From the NCBI RefSeq assembly GCF_001046895.1, contig NZ_CAQI01000042.1, forward strand, positions 62,001 to 126,000: DNA of 64,000 bases, written 5' to 3'. Positions 1-8,501 of the stretch are shown here, one piece after another. This DNA is from Pseudarthrobacter siccitolerans (GTDB lineage Bacteria > Actinomycetota > Actinomycetes > Actinomycetales > Micrococcaceae). The notes beneath the pieces are model-generated. The model saw only the letters and a list, made by a program, of their open reading frames with translations, ran no database searches and was not told where the DNA came from. Numbering within the stretch: position 1 is the stretch's first letter; every line of letters begins with the position of its first letter. The translations under genes were made by a program, and so were the position numbers.

Positions 1-1
1 C

Positions 2-154
2 CGCGCGGCAGAGGACGTCCGCACCCTCCTGTTTTTCCCCTACGCCCAGGCGGCGCCTGTCACCCGGGTCCTGCGCGCAACCCGGTCGGCGACGGCCGCA
101 AAACGGAGCGCGGAACCCGTCCAGCTCCGCCTCGACGGCGTGGACGTCCTCTAG
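2..154 (+). CDS. C-terminal end of an unidentified protein (5' end outside window)
   Basis: The first 150 bases are open in the frame that ends at the TAG at 152-154, giving about 50 residues that finish in DGVDVL. No start is visible, so the gene begins left of the window. The fragment contains no recognisable motif and I cannot assign a family. It is convergent with the glycosyltransferase gene, whose stop lies 12 bases further on. Confidence 0.5.
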   Translation, partial: RAAEDVRTLLFFPYAQAAPVTRVLRATRSATAAKRSAEPVQLRLDGVDVL

Positions 155-165
155 CCGCGGCGCTG

Positions 166-1248
166 TTACTTCCTGCCGCGGCGCCGGGCGATGATGTCGT
201 GTGCCACGTCCACCAGCTGGCGGGCCGATTCGTCCCACGTGAACTCACGGGCTCGGGCCAGGGAGCGCCGCGAGGCGTCCTCCCACCGTTCCCGGTCCTT
301 CAGCTTCGCCACGGCAGCGGCGAACTGTTCGGGCGAGGCCGGATCAACATAGCTGGCGGCGCCACCGCCCACTTCCCGGAAGATGGGAATGTCACTGGCA
401 ATGACCGGTGTGCCCAGGGCCATGGCCTCAACGAGCGGCAGGCCGTAGCCTTCGGCCCGGGAGAGGCTCACCAGCGCCGTAGCGGTGGTCAGGAAGGCTG
501 CGTACTCCTTGTCCGTAACCCCGTTGTGGAACACCACGTGCGCTCCGGACGGGACCAGCTTTTCCAGCTCTGCGCGGCGCTGCGGAGTGATCCGGCTCAG
601 CAGGTGAAGCGTGTAGCCGGGCAGGGAAGCCATCCCCGCCACCATGGTTTCCACATTCTTATAGGGCATAAACGAACCCATGTAGACAATCGAGGGTTCG
701 GCGCCCGCTTCCGGTTTCCTCGGTTCCGCAGCGGGTTGCGGTGCGTTGCCGATGATCCTGACCGGCCGCCGCGTCAGCCGGTACTTTGCCATCAGGGCCT
801 CGGTGGTCCTGCTGACGGTTGCCACCGCATCTGCCCGGTTGAGCAGGAGCCGCTGCGGCCAGAAAGCCCTGTGGTACAGCCGCCACAGGATCCGGACCGG
901 GGCGGGCAGGAATCCCGGCGGCTCAGGGTGCTCGTAATAGATGAGGTCGTGCAACGTCAGGACCAGCCCGTACTTCCGGCCCCAGGTGCCCATTGTCTGC
1001 ATAGGGCAGACCACCACGTCCGCGCCCAGCGGGTTCACCTTGCGGGCCACCAACAGTTCGGCGGGGGACAGGGGACTGTTGATCAGCGTGTAGGGCACGT
1101 CCGGCAGCAGCGCGAGTTGCCGGAGGTCCGAAACCAGCATGGAGACGTCAGCGATTTTGGCGGTGGCCTCGATCAGGCTTGCGCCGTAACGGCTGATGCC
1201 GTCGTGGTGGTCGGTCCTGGTAAAACGTGCGTCGATGACTATCTTCAC
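166..1248 (-). CDS. GT4-type glycosyltransferase
   Basis: A 360-residue GT-B fold glycosyltransferase, likely transferring a sugar from a nucleotide-sugar donor to a cell-surface glycan or lipid on the cytoplasmic side. The N-terminus MKIVIDARF with a DGISRYG stretch is typical of the acceptor domain. The donor domain starts near residue 188 (YMGSFMPYKNVE). The signature E-x7-E motif is seen as E266 to E274 in SRAEGYGLPLVEAMALG. Length is normal for the family. The ATG overlaps the stop of the upstream alpha/beta hydrolase gene by 4 bases, so the two are probably translated from one message. Acceptor and sugar cannot be told from the sequence. Confidence 0.88.
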   Translation of the reverse strand: MKIVIDARFTRTDHHDGISRYGASLIEATAKIADVSMLVSDLRQLALLPDVPYTLINSPLSPAELLVARKVNPLGADVVVCPMQTMGTWGRKYGLVLTLHDLIYYEHPEPPGFLPAPVRILWRLYHRAFWPQRLLLNRADAVATVSRTTEALMAKYRLTRRPVRIIGNAPQPAAEPRKPEAGAEPSIVYMGSFMPYKNVETMVAGMASLPGYTLHLLSRITPQRRAELEKLVPSGAHVVFHNGVTDKEYAAFLTTATALVSLSRAEGYGLPLVEAMALGTPVIASDIPIFREVGGGAASYVDPASPEQFAAAVAKLKDRERWEDASRRSLARAREFTWDESARQLVDVAHDIIARRRGRK

Positions 1249-2174
1249 GCGGGATGGTCCTTAAGGAAGCTGCGGATGTACCGTGCGGCCGGCTCTGGCG
1301 TCTCGTAGTGGATCAAATGGCCGACGCCCTGAATGACCTGGAGTTCCCCGTCCGGCAGCAGCTCAAGAAGCCGGTGCTGGTCAGGGAGCGTTGCGATTTC
1401 GTCCTTTTCGCCGGCGATCAGAAGCACGGGAAGCTGCAGGCGGGGGGCCACCTCTGCAACGTGGCTGCTGACGGAGGCGGTGAAGGACTCCAGGAGGCTG
1501 TCCCTGCTGGCGAACGCGCTGAAGTAGGCGTGGTGCTGGCCGTGGATAAACCGCCGCACCTCCGGGTCTTTCGTCTTGGCCATGGTCTCGCTCATGACCC
1601 GCACGATCACCGGGTTCCGCAGCAGTGCCTGCCCCAACGGGCCGGGAAGCCGGGCGGCCAGCTTGTAGTACAGCACCGCCAGCCTGGTCATGATGCCCTT
1701 GGGCCCCTCGAGGGCCGGCGCGGCAATGGGATTGATAAGGATCAGCGGCTGTACGGCGCCCGGATGGTCCGCCACGAAGTGCGCCGCGATGATGGACCCG
1801 AAGGAGTGCCCCAGGAGAACCGTGTCCGGCCCGAGACCCAGGGCCGCCATGAACCCGCCGATGAACGCTCCGTAACCGGCCACCGTGTGGCCGCCCGGCC
1901 CGAACGCCTCTGAACTGCCGAAACCTGGCAGGTCAGGCATGACGATGCGCATGTCAGGAAGCTGGTCGGCCACGCGCAGCAGTCCGTGATGGTCTCCGCG
2001 GAACCCGTGGATCACCAGGATGGTCCGGGTTTCAGGTGTTTCCCGGAGGGGTTCATAGGTCCAGAAGGCCACCTTCCGGCCGGCGATCCGGACAGAAGAA
2101 GCGCGGGTGCGTCCTGCCAGGTCCGGGCTGAAGAAGGCGGGCGCGGGCTGTGGCCCTGAGTGTGTTGTTTTCAT
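1245..2174 (-). CDS. alpha/beta hydrolase
   Basis: A 309-residue alpha/beta-hydrolase-fold enzyme. The nucleophile elbow is GHSFG with S124. The oxyanion region is the HGFRGDHHG stretch near residue 56. The acid is probably D258 (GEKDE) and the base H286 (GVGHLIH). The substrate is unknown, likely an ester or amide. The start is chosen at the ATG preceded by AGGA, which lies inside the end of the aldo/keto reductase gene; only 6 bases separate the two. The 3' end overlaps the glycosyltransferase start by 4 bases, so this sits in the middle of a minus-strand operon. Confidence 0.88.
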   Translation of the reverse strand: MKTTHSGPQPAPAFFSPDLAGRTRASSVRIAGRKVAFWTYEPLRETPETRTILVIHGFRGDHHGLLRVADQLPDMRIVMPDLPGFGSSEAFGPGGHTVAGYGAFIGGFMAALGLGPDTVLLGHSFGSIIAAHFVADHPGAVQPLILINPIAAPALEGPKGIMTRLAVLYYKLAARLPGPLGQALLRNPVIVRVMSETMAKTKDPEVRRFIHGQHHAYFSAFASRDSLLESFTASVSSHVAEVAPRLQLPVLLIAGEKDEIATLPDQHRLLELLPDGELQVIQGVGHLIHYETPEPAARYIRSFLKDHPA

Positions 2175-2180
2175 CCAGTC

Positions 2181-3050
2181 CTAGTTGACGTTGTCCGGGT
2201 GGGAGCCCGTTCGTTCTCCCCGGTCGAGGCCGTCCAGCGCGTCCATGTCCCGGTCCGAAAGCTCGAAGTTGAAAATGTTGAGGTTCTCCCGGATCCGCGC
2301 CTCGGAGCTGGCTTTGGGGATCGCGATGTTTCCCAGCTGGATGTGCCAGCGGAGGATTACCTGGGCAGGTGTCCTGTGATGTTCGGCTGCGCAGGCCTGT
2401 ACTACGGGATCGGCAAGCACGTGTCCTCGGCCCAGGGGGCTCCACGCTTCGGTCCGGATCCCCAGGTCATCGTGGATCTTCCGGAGCTCCTGCTGCTGAA
2501 GCCAGGGATGCAGCTCGATCTGGTTGACCGCGGGGGTCACTTCCGCCGTCTGCATCAGCCGGTCAAGGTGCGAAGGCTGGAAGTTGCTGACTCCGATGGC
2601 CCGGACTTTTCCCTCCCGGTAGAGCGTCTCCAGTGCCCGGTAGGTGTCCGGAAACAGTCCGCGCCGGGGGCAGGGCCAGTGGATGAGGTACATATCCACG
2701 TAGTCCAGGCCGAGGTTGACCATCGAGTCATCGAAGGCCCGGAGGGTCGCATCGTAGCCGTGATGGTCGTTCCACACTTTCGTGGTGACAAAAAGGTCGT
2801 CCCTGGCCGGTGCCGGGAAAAGTTCCCCGGAGCCCCCGCTGCCGCCCGGCGCACCCAGCTGGGAGCTGATGCCGCGGGCAACACCGGACTCGTTGCCGTA
2901 CATGGCGGCGGTATCGAAATGCCTGTAGCCCGCATCGAGGGCCATGGCCACCAGTCCCGCTGCGTCCGACGGCGGCACCTTGTACAAGCCAAAACCCAAC
3001 TGGTCGATCAGCACGCCGTTGTTCAGGCTGAGCCGCGGTGAGGTCCTCAT
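2181..3050 (-). CDS. aldo/keto reductase
   Basis: A 289-residue NADPH-dependent aldo/keto reductase with a TIM-barrel fold, reducing aldehydes or ketones in the cytoplasm. The catalytic tetrad is visible as D46 and Y51 (FDTAAMYGNE), K91 (VTTKVW) and H124 (YLIHWPCP). The C-terminal cofactor stretch IPKASSEARIRENL is intact. A short Gly/Ser-rich insert (about residues 68-75) precedes the lysine strand and looks like a loop extension. It lies 10 bases downstream of the SorC-type regulator gene and is followed closely by the hydrolase, so all four minus-strand genes could be one transcript. Confidence 0.92.
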   Translation of the reverse strand: MRTSPRLSLNNGVLIDQLGFGLYKVPPSDAAGLVAMALDAGYRHFDTAAMYGNESGVARGISSQLGAPGGSGGSGELFPAPARDDLFVTTKVWNDHHGYDATLRAFDDSMVNLGLDYVDMYLIHWPCPRRGLFPDTYRALETLYREGKVRAIGVSNFQPSHLDRLMQTAEVTPAVNQIELHPWLQQQELRKIHDDLGIRTEAWSPLGRGHVLADPVVQACAAEHHRTPAQVILRWHIQLGNIAIPKASSEARIRENLNIFNFELSDRDMDALDGLDRGERTGSHPDNVN

Positions 3051-3060
3051 AACCTTGACT

Positions 3061-4035
3061 CTACCTATTCGAGGCGGACATGCCCTCCAGGCCCACCAGC
3101 CGGCGCGCGGTCGCCTCGTCGAGGATCAGGTCCGTTGCCAGGCCCGCCGCGAGGGCACCTTTGAGGCCGTTGATTTTGGAGACCCCTGACACCACGCAGA
3201 TCCTGCGCCGGACCTGCCGGAGTTCGGACAGTGCCGGGCCGGTGGACCGCTCGTTCAGGACGATGCCGTCCGAGGAACCGTCACTGCGGAAAAAGACCGT
3301 GGCGACATCGCCCACCACATCCGAATTGGCCAGGATGCTCAGGTCGTTCTCGTCCAGGTAGCCGCCGGCGTAGACATGGCTCGGATAGTCAGCATCCACG
3401 GAGCCGACGCCGAAGATCGCGATGCTCATCTTGGCCTGCAGCGCGAGGATCCGCTGCACGCTGCGCTCATTCCACATCGCAGTCTTGGTGGCGGCGTGGT
3501 CGAAGAAGGCGGGAACCGGGAACTGTTCCACCCGCGCTCCGTAGGCGCTGCCGAACCGGCGCATGATGTCGCTCGCATAGGTAATGCCGGTGGTGTGCAT
3601 GTTGCCGGCACCGTTCAGCTGGACGATGACGCTGTCATGGGTAATTTTCCTGGTCAGGTGCCGGCTGACGGCGCTGAGCGTCGAGCCCCAGGCCACGCCG
3701 ATGATCACGTTGGAGTCCACCAGGGGCCCGATGGTACGAGCGGCCTGCATGGCAACCCGGTCCAGGGTTTCGGCCTCGTTGAGGGTTTCCACCACCGGAA
3801 CAACGTGGACATCAACCCCGTACTGGTGGCGGATGAGGCCTTCCAGCTCCGGCGCTGTGTCCAGCGGGTTGCGGATCTGGATCTGAACCAGGCCTGTGTC
3901 CCGCGCCGAGGACAACAGGCGGGAAACTGTTGACCGCGAGGTCCGAAGTTCGCGGGCAATAGCATCCATCGTCAGGTCCTGCAGGTAGTACATCTGTGCA
4001 GCCCGCAAGGCGTCGGCATGCCGGGAAGAATCCAC
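3061..4035 (-). CDS. SorC-family sugar-binding transcriptional regulator
   Basis: A 324-residue regulator with an N-terminal helix-turn-helix (MDAIARELRTSRSTVSRLL, about residues 22-40) and a C-terminal sugar-phosphate-binding domain of the SorC/DeoR-like type (GVAWGSTLSAV, VQLNGAG, FGVGSVD, and SGVSKINGLKGAL near the end). The frame is open further upstream to 4230, but the GTG at 4035 is preceded by GGAG with 5-base spacing and gives the usual family length. It is divergent from glpD, 124 bases away, so it most likely controls the glycerol operon in response to a phosphorylated sugar or triose. That role is inferred from position. Confidence 0.85.
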   Translation of the reverse strand: MDSSRHADALRAAQMYYLQDLTMDAIARELRTSRSTVSRLLSSARDTGLVQIQIRNPLDTAPELEGLIRHQYGVDVHVVPVVETLNEAETLDRVAMQAARTIGPLVDSNVIIGVAWGSTLSAVSRHLTRKITHDSVIVQLNGAGNMHTTGITYASDIMRRFGSAYGARVEQFPVPAFFDHAATKTAMWNERSVQRILALQAKMSIAIFGVGSVDADYPSHVYAGGYLDENDLSILANSDVVGDVATVFFRSDGSSDGIVLNERSTGPALSELRQVRRRICVVSGVSKINGLKGALAAGLATDLILDEATARRLVGLEGMSASNR

Positions 4036-4159
4036 AAGAACTCCGTTCTGCACGTTTGTGCATATCGCTTGACTCCATTTTTCATTACTCCAAACAATAG
4101 ATGGGAACGGCGGCGCACCCAAGGGTGGCCGCGCAAACACAAAGCCCAAGGGAGTCGTT

Positions 4160-5974
4160 TTGGGACCCAAGGATTCACCTGCCCATCCCGCCGCGCCGAA
4201 GCATGGCGGCGAGCGCCCATCAGTACACAACCTGCGGCGGCGGCCACACGCGAAAGTGCTGGTGGTAGGCGGCGGAATTAACGGCGTCGGAACCTTCCGC
4301 GATCTGGCTCTGCAAGGCGTGGATGTGGCACTCGTCGAACGCGGGGACTACTGCCAGGGAGCCAGCGGCGCGTCCTCGCATATGATCCATGGGGGCATCC
4401 GGTACCTCGAAAACGGCGAGTTCCGCCTGGTCCGGGAGTCGGTGGTGGAGCGCAACAGGCTCCTCCGGATCGCCCCGCACTATGTCAAGCCGCTGCAGAC
4501 CACCATCCCCATCTTCAGCACCTTCTCCGGTATTCTCGCGGCTCCGCTGCGGTTCCTTACCCACAAACAGCAGGGCAACCCCAAGGAGCGCGGCGCCTTC
4601 CTCATCAAAGTCGGCCTCAGCCTCTACGACTCGTTCTCACGCGACGGCGGCACTGTACCGCGGCACCAGTTCCGTGGCCGCAAAAGCGCCCTGGCAGAAC
4701 TGCCCGGCCTTCGCCCGGACGTCAAGTACACAGCAACGTACTTCGACGCCTCTGTGCACAACCCGGAGCGGCTCACGCTCGACGTCCTGCAGGACGGCGA
4801 GAAAGCAGGGCAGGTGCCCGGGGCCTCCACTACCCAGGGCAGCACAGCCCGCGCCAGCAACTACCTTTCGCTGAAGTCCATGACAGGTGAGCCCAACCGC
4901 GGCACCGGCACAGGCAGCACGGTCCGCCTGCGCGATGAGCTGACCGGAGCGGAGTTCGACTTCACTGCTGATGTCATCGTCAACACAACGGGCGCCTGGG
5001 TGGATCTCACCAACGAGGCCATGGGCACCGCCTCCGCCTTTATGGGCGGCACCAAGGGATCACATATTGTGCTGGACTCCCCGGCATTGCTCGAAGCCTG
5101 CCGGGGACGCGAAATCTTCTTTGAGCACACCGACGGCCGGATCGTCCTCATCTATCCGATGGGCGACCGAGTCCTGGTAGGGACCACCGACGTGGATGCG
5201 GACATGGGCCAGGACGCCGTCTGCACGGATGAGGAGATCGACTACTTCTTCGAACTGATCAGCCACGTTTTCCCGGACATCCCCGTCAGCCGTGAAGAGA
5301 TCGTCTACACCTTTTCCGGCGTCCGGCCCCTGCCCCGGCACGACGCGACCCAGCCCGGATTCGTTTCCCGGGACTACCGGATCGAGCGCCGTGGTCCGGC
5401 AGGCACCGGAGGGGCGGGCGCAGTGGTGCTCAGCCTGGTGGGCGGCAAATGGACCACCTTCCGCGCCCTGGCGGAGCACCTGACCAACGACGTCCTCGCC
5501 GAGCTTGGCCTGCAGCGCAAGGTGTCGACGGCGCAACTCGCTATCGGCGGCGGCGCAGGCTTTCCCGCCGACGATACCGGCGTGCAGAAGTGGATCAAGC
5601 AGCACATGGCGCCAGGCCGGGACGCGGACCGCACCGCCGGCCTCCTGACCCGCTACGGAACGCGGGCGGAGGACGTCATCGGCTACCTCGATGCCGCGCC
5701 GGACCACCTGCTCCGTTCCACCCGGGAACTCAGCGTCCGGGAACTGGAATTCATGGCAGCACATGAGCAGGTGGGACACCTCATCGATGTCCTGGTGCGC
5801 CGGACGTCGCTGGCCTTCCGGGGACTTGTCACGGGGGAGCTGCTCAACGAGGTGGCAGAGGTGCTCGCCGTTCCACTGGGCTGGGACGCAACTGCGCGTG
5901 CCGCCGAGATCCGGCACGCGCAGGACGTCCTCCAGCGGTTCCACCGCGTCGAAATCAACAGCCTGGTTGCTTAG
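4160..5974 (+). CDS. glpD: aerobic glycerol-3-phosphate dehydrogenase
   Basis: A 604-residue FAD-dependent dehydrogenase oxidising sn-glycerol 3-phosphate to dihydroxyacetone phosphate at the membrane and passing electrons to quinone. The FAD-binding glycine motif VLVVGGGINGVG lies at residues 33-44. GASSHMIHGGIRYLE follows and is characteristic of GlpD, and the second flavin-binding block is VLVGTTDVDAD. The start is TTG at 4160 with AAGGGAG five bases upstream; the first 30 residues are polar and extend beyond the flavin domain. It is first in glpD-glpF-glpK. A GC-rich hairpin lies between glpD and glpF. Confidence 0.93.
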   Translation: MGPKDSPAHPAAPKHGGERPSVHNLRRRPHAKVLVVGGGINGVGTFRDLALQGVDVALVERGDYCQGASGASSHMIHGGIRYLENGEFRLVRESVVERNRLLRIAPHYVKPLQTTIPIFSTFSGILAAPLRFLTHKQQGNPKERGAFLIKVGLSLYDSFSRDGGTVPRHQFRGRKSALAELPGLRPDVKYTATYFDASVHNPERLTLDVLQDGEKAGQVPGASTTQGSTARASNYLSLKSMTGEPNRGTGTGSTVRLRDELTGAEFDFTADVIVNTTGAWVDLTNEAMGTASAFMGGTKGSHIVLDSPALLEACRGREIFFEHTDGRIVLIYPMGDRVLVGTTDVDADMGQDAVCTDEEIDYFFELISHVFPDIPVSREEIVYTFSGVRPLPRHDATQPGFVSRDYRIERRGPAGTGGAGAVVLSLVGGKWTTFRALAEHLTNDVLAELGLQRKVSTAQLAIGGGAGFPADDTGVQKWIKQHMAPGRDADRTAGLLTRYGTRAEDVIGYLDAAPDHLLRSTRELSVRELEFMAAHEQVGHLIDVLVRRTSLAFRGLVTGELLNEVAEVLAVPLGWDATARAAEIRHAQDVLQRFHRVEINSLVA

Positions 5975-5987
5975 GCCTGGCTGGCCG

Positions 5988-6009
5988 CCGGGGCGGTAAA
6001 CCGCCCCGG
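5988..6009 (+). other. GC-rich intercistronic hairpin between glpD and glpF
   Basis: CCGGGGCGGT at 5988-5997 and ACCGCCCCGG at 6000-6009 form a perfect 10-bp inverted repeat starting 13 bases after the glpD stop. There is no T-run, so it is more likely an mRNA-stabilising or partial-termination element than a full terminator. The glpF start is 55 bases downstream. Confidence 0.5.
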
Positions 6010-6064
6010 CCGAACGGTCCTTCAACCCGCGGAGGACTGACAACAGAAAATAGGAGAGTCAAGG

Positions 6065-6814
6065 ATGTCTCTTGGAATTGTTTTCCTTTCCGAAGTATTC
6101 GGAACGGCGATGCTCACCCTGCTGGGTTGCGGCGTCGTGGCCAACGTGGCCCTGCGGGGCACAAAAGGCAACAGCGGCGGGTTCCTGATGGTCACCTGGG
6201 GATGGGGTGTCGCTGTTTTCGCGGGTGTCTTTGTCGCCGCGAAATCCGGAGCACACCTCAACCCCGCCGTGACGGTTGGGCTCCTGCTGAACGGGAAGGC
6301 GGAGTACGCTCCGGGTGTTCCCATTGATTTCGCCTCCACACTGACCTATTTCGGCGGCGAAATGCTGGGCGCCTTCCTCGGTGCCGTGGTCTGCTGGCTG
6401 GCTTACAAACAGCATTTCGACGCCGAAGAGGAGGCTGCCAGCAAGCTCGGCGTCTTCTCCACCGGCCCGGCCATCCGGACCACCTCCTGGAACCTGGTGA
6501 CCGAGATCATCGGCACCTTCGTCCTGGTGTTCGTTATCCTGGCCTTCGCAGGGACGCCGACCGAGCTTGGCCCGCTCGCTGTGGCGCTGCTCGTCGTCGG
6601 CATTGGCGTATCCCTGGGCGGCCCCACCGGCTACGCCATCAACCCGGCCCGCGACCTCGGCCCGCGCATTGCCCACGCCCTGCTTCCCATCAAGGGCAAA
6701 GGCTCCAGCGACTGGGGCTACTCCTGGATCCCCGTTGTGGGCCCGCTCGTCGGCGGCGCCCTGGGCGGGCTCGTTGCCAGGCTGGTTCCGATCATCACCA
6801 CCGCAGCTGCCTGA
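6065..6814 (+). CDS. glpF: glycerol uptake facilitator (MIP family)
   Basis: A 249-residue six-helix aquaglyceroporin letting glycerol enter by facilitated diffusion. Both half-helix motifs are present: N66-P67-A68 (AHLNPAVTVG) and N193-P194-A195-R196 (AINPARDLGPR). An aspartate follows the second motif (PARD), which is typical of glycerol-conducting rather than water-specific channels. The ATG is preceded by AGGAG at good spacing. It lies between glpD and glpK; uptake here followed by trapping by GlpK and oxidation by GlpD completes the pathway. Confidence 0.95.
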   Translation: MSLGIVFLSEVFGTAMLTLLGCGVVANVALRGTKGNSGGFLMVTWGWGVAVFAGVFVAAKSGAHLNPAVTVGLLLNGKAEYAPGVPIDFASTLTYFGGEMLGAFLGAVVCWLAYKQHFDAEEEAASKLGVFSTGPAIRTTSWNLVTEIIGTFVLVFVILAFAGTPTELGPLAVALLVVGIGVSLGGPTGYAINPARDLGPRIAHALLPIKGKGSSDWGYSWIPVVGPLVGGALGGLVARLVPIITTAAA

Positions 6815-6875
6815 CCGATTCCCCAGCCACTGACCCCAACACAGCCACACCCAACCCAAAGACAAGGACGTCATC

Positions 6876-8390
6876 ATGAACCAGTACGTAATCGCTGTTG
6901 ACCAGGGAACCACCAGCACCCGCGCCATCATCTTCGACCACAGCGGCAGCATCGTCTCCTCCGGGCAGATGGAACACGAACAGATCTTTCCGAAGGCCGG
7001 GTGGGTGGAGCACAACCCCGCCGAAATCTGGAACAACACCCGCGAAGTCATCGCCTCCGCCCTCTCCAAGGCGAACCTGACGCGGCACGACATTGCCGCC
7101 GTCGGAATCACCAACCAGCGTGAAACCGCCGTGGTGTGGGACAAAACCACCGGCGAGGCCATCTACAACGCCATCGTCTGGCAGGACACCCGCACGCAGG
7201 ACATCGTGGATGAGCTGGCCAGGGACGGCGGCGCGGACCGATTCAAGCAGAAGGTAGGCCTGCCGCTGGCCACCTACTTCTCGGGCACCAAGATCAAGTG
7301 GATCCTGGACAACGTGGACGGCGCCCGTGAAAAAGCCGAAGCCGGCAACCTCGTCTTCGGAAACACCGACGCCTGGGTCCTGTGGAACCTCACCGGCGGC
7401 GTGGACGGCGGCGTCCATGTCACTGACGTGACGAATGCATCGCGCACCCTGTTTATGGACCTGGAGACGCTGCAGTGGGACGACGAAATCCTGGGCATCT
7501 TCGGTGTTCCGCGGTCCATGATGCCGGACATCAGGTCCTCGTCGGAGGTCTACGGCGCAGTCCACACCTCACAACTGCTGCGCGAAGTTCCCGTGGCCGG
7601 TATCCTCGGCGACCAGCAGGCAGCCACCTTCGGCCAGGCGGCGTTCCAGACCGGTGAAGCGAAGAACACCTACGGGACGGGCTGCTTCCTGATCTTCAAC
7701 ACCGGCGAGGAGATCGTGCACTCGAAGAACGGGCTGCTGACAACGGTCGGCTACAAGCTCGGGGACGCGGCACCGCACTACGCCCTGGAAGGGTCGATCG
7801 CCGTCACCGGCTCGCTCATCCAGTGGTTGCGCGACAACCTGGGCATGATCAGCAGCGCGCCCGAAGTGGAGACCCTGGCCGCATCCGTCAAGGACAACGG
7901 CGGCGTGTACATCGTCCCGGCCTTCTCCGGACTCTTCGCGCCCTACTGGCGTTCGGATGCCCGCGGTGCCATCGTGGGCCTCACCCGGTTCGTCAACAAG
8001 AACCACATTGCCCGGGCCGCGCTCGAAGCCACTGCCTTCCAGACCCGCGAGGTGCTTGATGCAGTCAACGCGGACTCAGGCGTTCCCCTCACCGAGCTGA
8101 AGGTCGACGGCGGCATGGTGGCCAACGACGCCCTGATGCAGTTCCAGGCCGACATCCTGGGCGTCCCGGTGATCAGGCCGAAGGTTGTTGAGACCACTGC
8201 CCTGGGTGCCGCCTACGCCGCCGGCCTCGCCGTGGACTTCTGGAAGGACCTCGGCGAACTCTCAGCCAACTGGTCCGAGGACAAGCGCTGGGAACCCCAG
8301 ATGGACCAGGCCGAACAGGACCGCCAGCTGAGGCTGTGGAGGAAGGCAGTCACGAAGTCCATGGATTGGGTGGACGAGGACGTGCACTAG
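6876..8390 (+). CDS. glpK: glycerol kinase
   Basis: A 504-residue FGGY-family kinase making sn-glycerol 3-phosphate from glycerol and ATP in the cytoplasm. The N-terminal phosphate-binding motif [13 protein letters not shown] is seen at residues 9-21. The glycerol-binding R-E pair lies in [23 protein letters not shown] and [12 protein letters not shown] are family signatures, as is the C-terminal ATP-site block [17 protein letters not shown]. Length matches bacterial GlpK. It is the last gene of the glp operon and is followed by a strong bidirectional terminator. Confidence 0.96.
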   Translation: MNQYVIAVDQGTTSTRAIIFDHSGSIVSSGQMEHEQIFPKAGWVEHNPAEIWNNTREVIASALSKANLTRHDIAAVGITNQRETAVVWDKTTGEAIYNAIVWQDTRTQDIVDELARDGGADRFKQKVGLPLATYFSGTKIKWILDNVDGAREKAEAGNLVFGNTDAWVLWNLTGGVDGGVHVTDVTNASRTLFMDLETLQWDDEILGIFGVPRSMMPDIRSSSEVYGAVHTSQLLREVPVAGILGDQQAATFGQAAFQTGEAKNTYGTGCFLIFNTGEEIVHSKNGLLTTVGYKLGDAAPHYALEGSIAVTGSLIQWLRDNLGMISSAPEVETLAASVKDNGGVYIVPAFSGLFAPYWRSDARGAIVGLTRFVNKNHIARAALEATAFQTREVLDAVNADSGVPLTELKVDGGMVANDALMQFQADILGVPVIRPKVVETTALGAAYAAGLAVDFWKDLGELSANWSEDKRWEPQMDQAEQDRQLRLWRKAVTKSMDWVDEDVH

Positions 8391-8405
8391 TCCCCGAGGT
8401 TCCGG

Positions 8406-8479
8406 AGAGGGGCCGGTGACTCCCGCCCGCCCGCTTCGCGGTGCCCACCACACCATGGCGGGGAGTCACCGGCCCCTCT
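8406..8479. terminator. bidirectional rho-independent terminator
   Basis: Perfect 19-bp inverted repeat: 8406-8424 pairs with 8461-8479, with a 36-base loop, ending in TTTG on the plus strand. It lies between the convergent glpK and the PEP-utilising enzyme gene and can serve both. Confidence 0.8.
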
Positions 8480-8501
8480 TTGCGGTCTATGCGGCCTAGC
8501 G

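Noticed and set aside
199-1308. Long plus-strand open frame opposite the glycosyltransferase gene
   Set aside because: It has no domain, lies wholly antisense to a well-supported gene, and arises from high GC codon bias.
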